From NCBI GenBank assembly GCA_900757255.1, contig CAAENE010000212.1:1-6674 (forward strand): a stretch of DNA of 6,674 nt, in the 5' to 3' direction. Numbering within the stretch: the first letter of the stretch is position 1; each line of letters opens with the position of its first letter. The translations under genes were made by a program, and so were the position numbers. The notes under the pieces were generated by a model. It made no database searches and had not been told where the DNA came from. It saw only the letters and a list, made by a program, of their open reading frames with translations. This document shows, one piece after another, positions 4,355-6,674 of this stretch. Source of the DNA: Clostridia bacterium. Lineage in GTDB: Bacteria; Bacillota; Clostridia; HGM11514.

Positions 4355-6442
4355 ATGGCCATTCAAATTTCGGATCATAAACTTTTAGTGGGTGCAATGT
4401 ACGCACCGTTTTGCCGGACCCGCGCTGTGCCTATAGAGGAATGGGACAAAGATATTAAAAACATGGCTGATTTGGGTTATACCTGTCTGCATGGATTTGC
4501 CGAATGGCATGATATCGAGGCGGAAAAAGGAATTTTTGATTTTACTCAGATAGACCATATGGTCTTCTGTGCTGCAAAGCATGGATTGACGGCAATTATA
4601 AACATTGCTACGCAGAACAGTGTTGGATTCTATTCACCCCGATGGCTAATGGATGAATATAAAGGGGATGGTTTTGTTGATAACCAGGGTGTGAAAAATA
4701 TACCGGGACAATTCCGGGTGCCCTGTATTGACGATCCGTTTTACCAGACCTATGCAAATCGGTATTTATCAGAGGTCGCAAAGCATTTTGCCAAAGATAG
4801 GCGTGTCGGTGGTTTTGTTATTTGGGGCGAACCGGTTATTTTTCGTCCCGGTTCCTGGTCAGCTCCTATTTGCTATTGTGAGCATACTGTTGCAAAATTC
4901 AGGAGATGGCTGAATGAAAAATACGGGAGCATTGAACATTTGAACAGTGTCTGGTCAAGTGAAGGGCCTTCAGGTTACCATGATTTTACAGACGTGCTTC
5001 CGCCGACAGGATTTGCAAGGCAACAGGGCGGATATCACTCCTGGGATGACTGGCGTGAGTTTATGGAACAGAACCTTGCCGATTATATCCGGCGGGCAGA
5101 CCGGATTTTTAAAGAAAACGGGGCAATACAGCCGACTATTGTGGAAATGCTGACCGGACTGAACAACAGCATTGATTCATGGAAGCTGGCAAAAACGGCA
5201 GATATTATCGGCATTAGTTGTTTTGACAGGCCTGGCAGGGATGTAGCCATGTATATGGCAATTGCGGACAGTATGGCAAAAATGCTGGACAAGAGTACCT
5301 TTGTTATCGAATCACCCGGAGGCCCTGCCAAATTTACGAACAGCATAACCCCTTCTGAAAAGGAGCTGAAATCGGCATTGCTGCAAAGAATGGGATATGG
5401 GAGCAAAGGCTTGATGTATTGGTGCTACCGGCCCAGAATCAGCGATATGGAGGGGAATGATTTTGGTTTGGTAAAACCAAACGGAAAGGTTCTTCCGCGC
5501 GCAATAGAGACGGGAAAGCTTGCCAAAATATTGAATACAAAGCAGATAAAGCAGGTTTATCTGAGTTCAATGAGAAAAGCGGATACAGCAATTTTCATGT
5601 CCCAGTCGATGAATCATTTAATGGAAGCGGACAAGATGGGGAATGCATATCTTGACGCGGTCAGAGGAGCATATCGCCTTTTCAGCGATATTTATGAAAC
5701 TGTTGATTTTATCTGCGAGGAAGAAATTCTAAAGGGGTCGCTTATGCGTTATAAGCATTTGATTTTACCATGCTCTTATATCATTTCGCAAACCTGTATC
5801 AAGGTAATTTCAGACTTTGTATCTGCCGGCGGAGTGGTACTGAGCGATTATTGCCTTGCTGAAAAACAGCCAGGCGGCATGTGTTATACAGAGCTTCCGG
5901 GCGGTGGATTTGATAAGGTGTTCGGATTTGAGCGGGACGATGTAAGGCAGATAGAAAACGAGCGTCAATTGATAGAGAATGATTTTGGTATCAGGTTAGG
6001 TAGTATGACTGAACGGATAACAGTTCATGATGCCATAGTACTTGCCCGCTATGGCAGTGAACCAATGTTGACGGAGAACTATTTTGGAAGCGGCCGCGCG
6101 GTTTATCTTGCCTGCAGGTTTTTTGCAGAGTATTATGGTAAGCCGGAACACCGTATGAGAGAAAAACTGAAAGCTGTTTTAGGACTTAAACCACAAATGT
6201 ACCTGCAAAAAAATGACTTGTTGGATGATTCGCCACTTATTCTGTCGAGATTAACATGTGGCGGCAAAATATCTATCATAACAATAACAAATACAAAAAA
6301 TGAATTTGTTACAGATACATTGAACCTGCCGGAGGCAGGACGTTTTAGCGTGGTAGACGGCGACAGCAATACCCATTGGTTAGATGGTGGGATAGAACTG
6401 TCTTTTGAACCATACGAGAGTATTGCAATCTATAGAAAATAA
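4355..6442 (+). CDS. GH42-like (clan GH-A) glycoside hydrolase, probably cytoplasmic
   Basis: This 695-residue protein has the GH42 three-part layout: a TIM-barrel catalytic domain (about 1-395), a Rossmann-like trimerisation domain (about 408-600, with TAIFMSQSMNHLME and a stretch ending SAGGVVLSDY), and a small C-terminal beta domain (about 630-695). GH42 landmarks are RVPCIDDPFY (121-130), CYC (173-175) followed by FRRWLNEKYGSIEHLNSVW (182-200), the predicted acid/base Glu159 in IWGEP (156-160), and the predicted nucleophile Glu319 in FVIESP (316-321). The usual Asn before the acid/base is Gly158, and one Cys of the zinc set is missing. There is no signal peptide, so it should act on imported glycosides. 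It starts 4 nt after murQ and ends at a strong terminator. Genome pipelines would likely call it beta-galactosidase; the operon argues for an amino-sugar glycoside instead, which is inference. Confidence 0.85.
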   Translation: MAIQISDHKLLVGAMYAPFCRTRAVPIEEWDKDIKNMADLGYTCLHGFAEWHDIEAEKGIFDFTQIDHMVFCAAKHGLTAIINIATQNSVGFYSPRWLMDEYKGDGFVDNQGVKNIPGQFRVPCIDDPFYQTYANRYLSEVAKHFAKDRRVGGFVIWGEPVIFRPGSWSAPICYCEHTVAKFRRWLNEKYGSIEHLNSVWSSEGPSGYHDFTDVLPPTGFARQQGGYHSWDDWREFMEQNLADYIRRADRIFKENGAIQPTIVEMLTGLNNSIDSWKLAKTADIIGISCFDRPGRDVAMYMAIADSMAKMLDKSTFVIESPGGPAKFTNSITPSEKELKSALLQRMGYGSKGLMYWCYRPRISDMEGNDFGLVKPNGKVLPRAIETGKLAKILNTKQIKQVYLSSMRKADTAIFMSQSMNHLMEADKMGNAYLDAVRGAYRLFSDIYETVDFICEEEILKGSLMRYKHLILPCSYIISQTCIKVISDFVSAGGVVLSDYCLAEKQPGGMCYTELPGGGFDKVFGFERDDVRQIENERQLIENDFGIRLGSMTERITVHDAIVLARYGSEPMLTENYFGSGRAVYLACRFFAEYYGKPEHRMREKLKAVLGLKPQMYLQKNDLLDDSPLILSRLTCGGKISIITITNTKNEFVTDTLNLPEAGRFSVVDGDSNTHWLDGGIELSFEPYESIAIYRK

Positions 6443-6447
6443 ATAAG

Positions 6448-6480
6448 AAACCGGATGCAGCTGCATCCGGCTTTTTATTT
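6448..6480. terminator. Bidirectional terminator between the operon and dnaJ
   Basis: CCGGATGCAGCTGCATCCGG at 6451-6470 is a perfect 20-nt palindrome that folds as an 8-bp GC-rich stem with loop AGCT. On the plus strand it is followed by CTTTTTATTT, a good U-tract, ending the operon 8 nt after the glycosidase stop. On the minus strand it starts 4 nt after the dnaJ stop and is followed by TTTCTTA. The dnaJ stop codon lies inside the plus-strand T-tract. Confidence 0.9.
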
Positions 6481-6674
6481 AAACATATCCTTTAATTTAT
6501 CCATGAAAGATTTTTTATTCTGATAATTATGTGCCTGTTCCAATTTAGAAAACTGTTCCAGAAGCTCACGCTGCTCCTTTGTAAGATTTCTGGGTACTTC
6601 CAGCACAGTCCGGAATTGCATATCGCCGCGTCCGTTGCCGCGGATATGGGGGATACCCTTGTTTTTTATTGTAA
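6475..6674 (-). CDS. dnaJ: Chaperone DnaJ, C-terminal 65 residues (truncated by the window edge)
   Basis: DnaJ is the Hsp40 co-chaperone that delivers unfolded clients to DnaK and stimulates its ATPase. Only the end of the second C-terminal beta domain and the tail are present. The fragment carries the family block GIPHIRGNGRGD (6-17), followed by a VLEVPRNLTKEQRELLEQF stretch (23-41). This matches the usual DnaJ order of GVPHLRGxGRGD, VxVEVPxxLT and a helical tail. It finishes with a basic-hydrophobic tail, SFMDKLKDMFK, before TAA at 6477-6475. It converges on the amino-sugar operon and shares its terminator, and is otherwise unrelated. The gene extends beyond the right edge. Confidence 0.93.
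   Translation of the reverse strand, partial: TIKNKGIPHIRGNGRGDMQFRTVLEVPRNLTKEQRELLEQFSKLEQAHNYQNKKSFMDKLKDMFK

Noticed and set aside
5083..5406. A 107-codon minus-strand open frame inside the glycosidase gene
   Set aside because: It is antisense to the catalytic domain, including the nucleophile region, and looks like shadow coding.
4355..6442. Calling the hydrolase a plain beta-galactosidase (lacZ/bgaB)
   Set aside because: The fold fits GH42, but the missing Asn before the acid/base, the changed zinc ligands and the amino-sugar operon make galactose specificity unsupported.

Overview
The window looks like a chromosomal segment from a low-to-moderate GC Firmicute, probably of the class Clostridia. 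This is inferred from strong AAGGAGG-type ribosome binding sites, three sigma-A-type promoters (two with perfect TTGACA and TATAAT boxes at 17-nt spacing), Rho-independent hairpins, and the protein families present. No RNA genes, CRISPR arrays, transposases or phage genes were seen.

Layout. 1-148: the end of an unrecognised gene, followed by a strong terminator (195-232). 241-692: a single-gene unit with its own consensus promoter, encoding a 133-residue double zinc-ribbon protein with two membrane helices; a 17-bp hairpin (720-757) follows. 758-921: no gene; it holds a dense block of inverted repeats just downstream of the next, leftward gene. 922-1761 (minus): an RpiR-family sugar-phosphate-sensing regulator. 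1762-1918: a divergent control region with back-to-back promoters and a 15-bp palindrome, TGTAATTTAATTACA, which is the likely operator. 1919-6442: a tightly packed rightward four-gene operon encoding a BadF-type amino-sugar kinase, NanE epimerase, MurQ etherase and a divergent GH42-like glycoside hydrolase. It ends at a perfect 20-nt palindromic terminator shared with the convergent, partial dnaJ gene (6475-6674, minus).

How the operon works together. The three metabolic enzymes converge on GlcNAc-6-phosphate. The kinase would phosphorylate free amino sugars (GlcNAc, MurNAc or ManNAc), NanE would convert ManNAc-6P to GlcNAc-6P, and MurQ would remove D-lactate from MurNAc-6P to give GlcNAc-6P. 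The hydrolase has no export signal and probably releases the sugars from a small imported glycoside. Having NanE and MurQ together, with no sialate lyase in view, points to salvage of cell-wall amino sugars, possibly MurNAc disaccharides or ManNAc-GlcNAc teichoic acid linkage units, rather than ordinary sialic acid catabolism. The hydrolase departs from standard GH42 at the residue before its acid/base and at one zinc ligand, so its substrate is the most open question here. No transporter, NagA or NagB lies in the window.

For three genes the longest open frame overstates the protein. Promoter and ribosome-site positions put the real starts at 291 (TTG), 1761 (ATG, minus) and 4355 (ATG).
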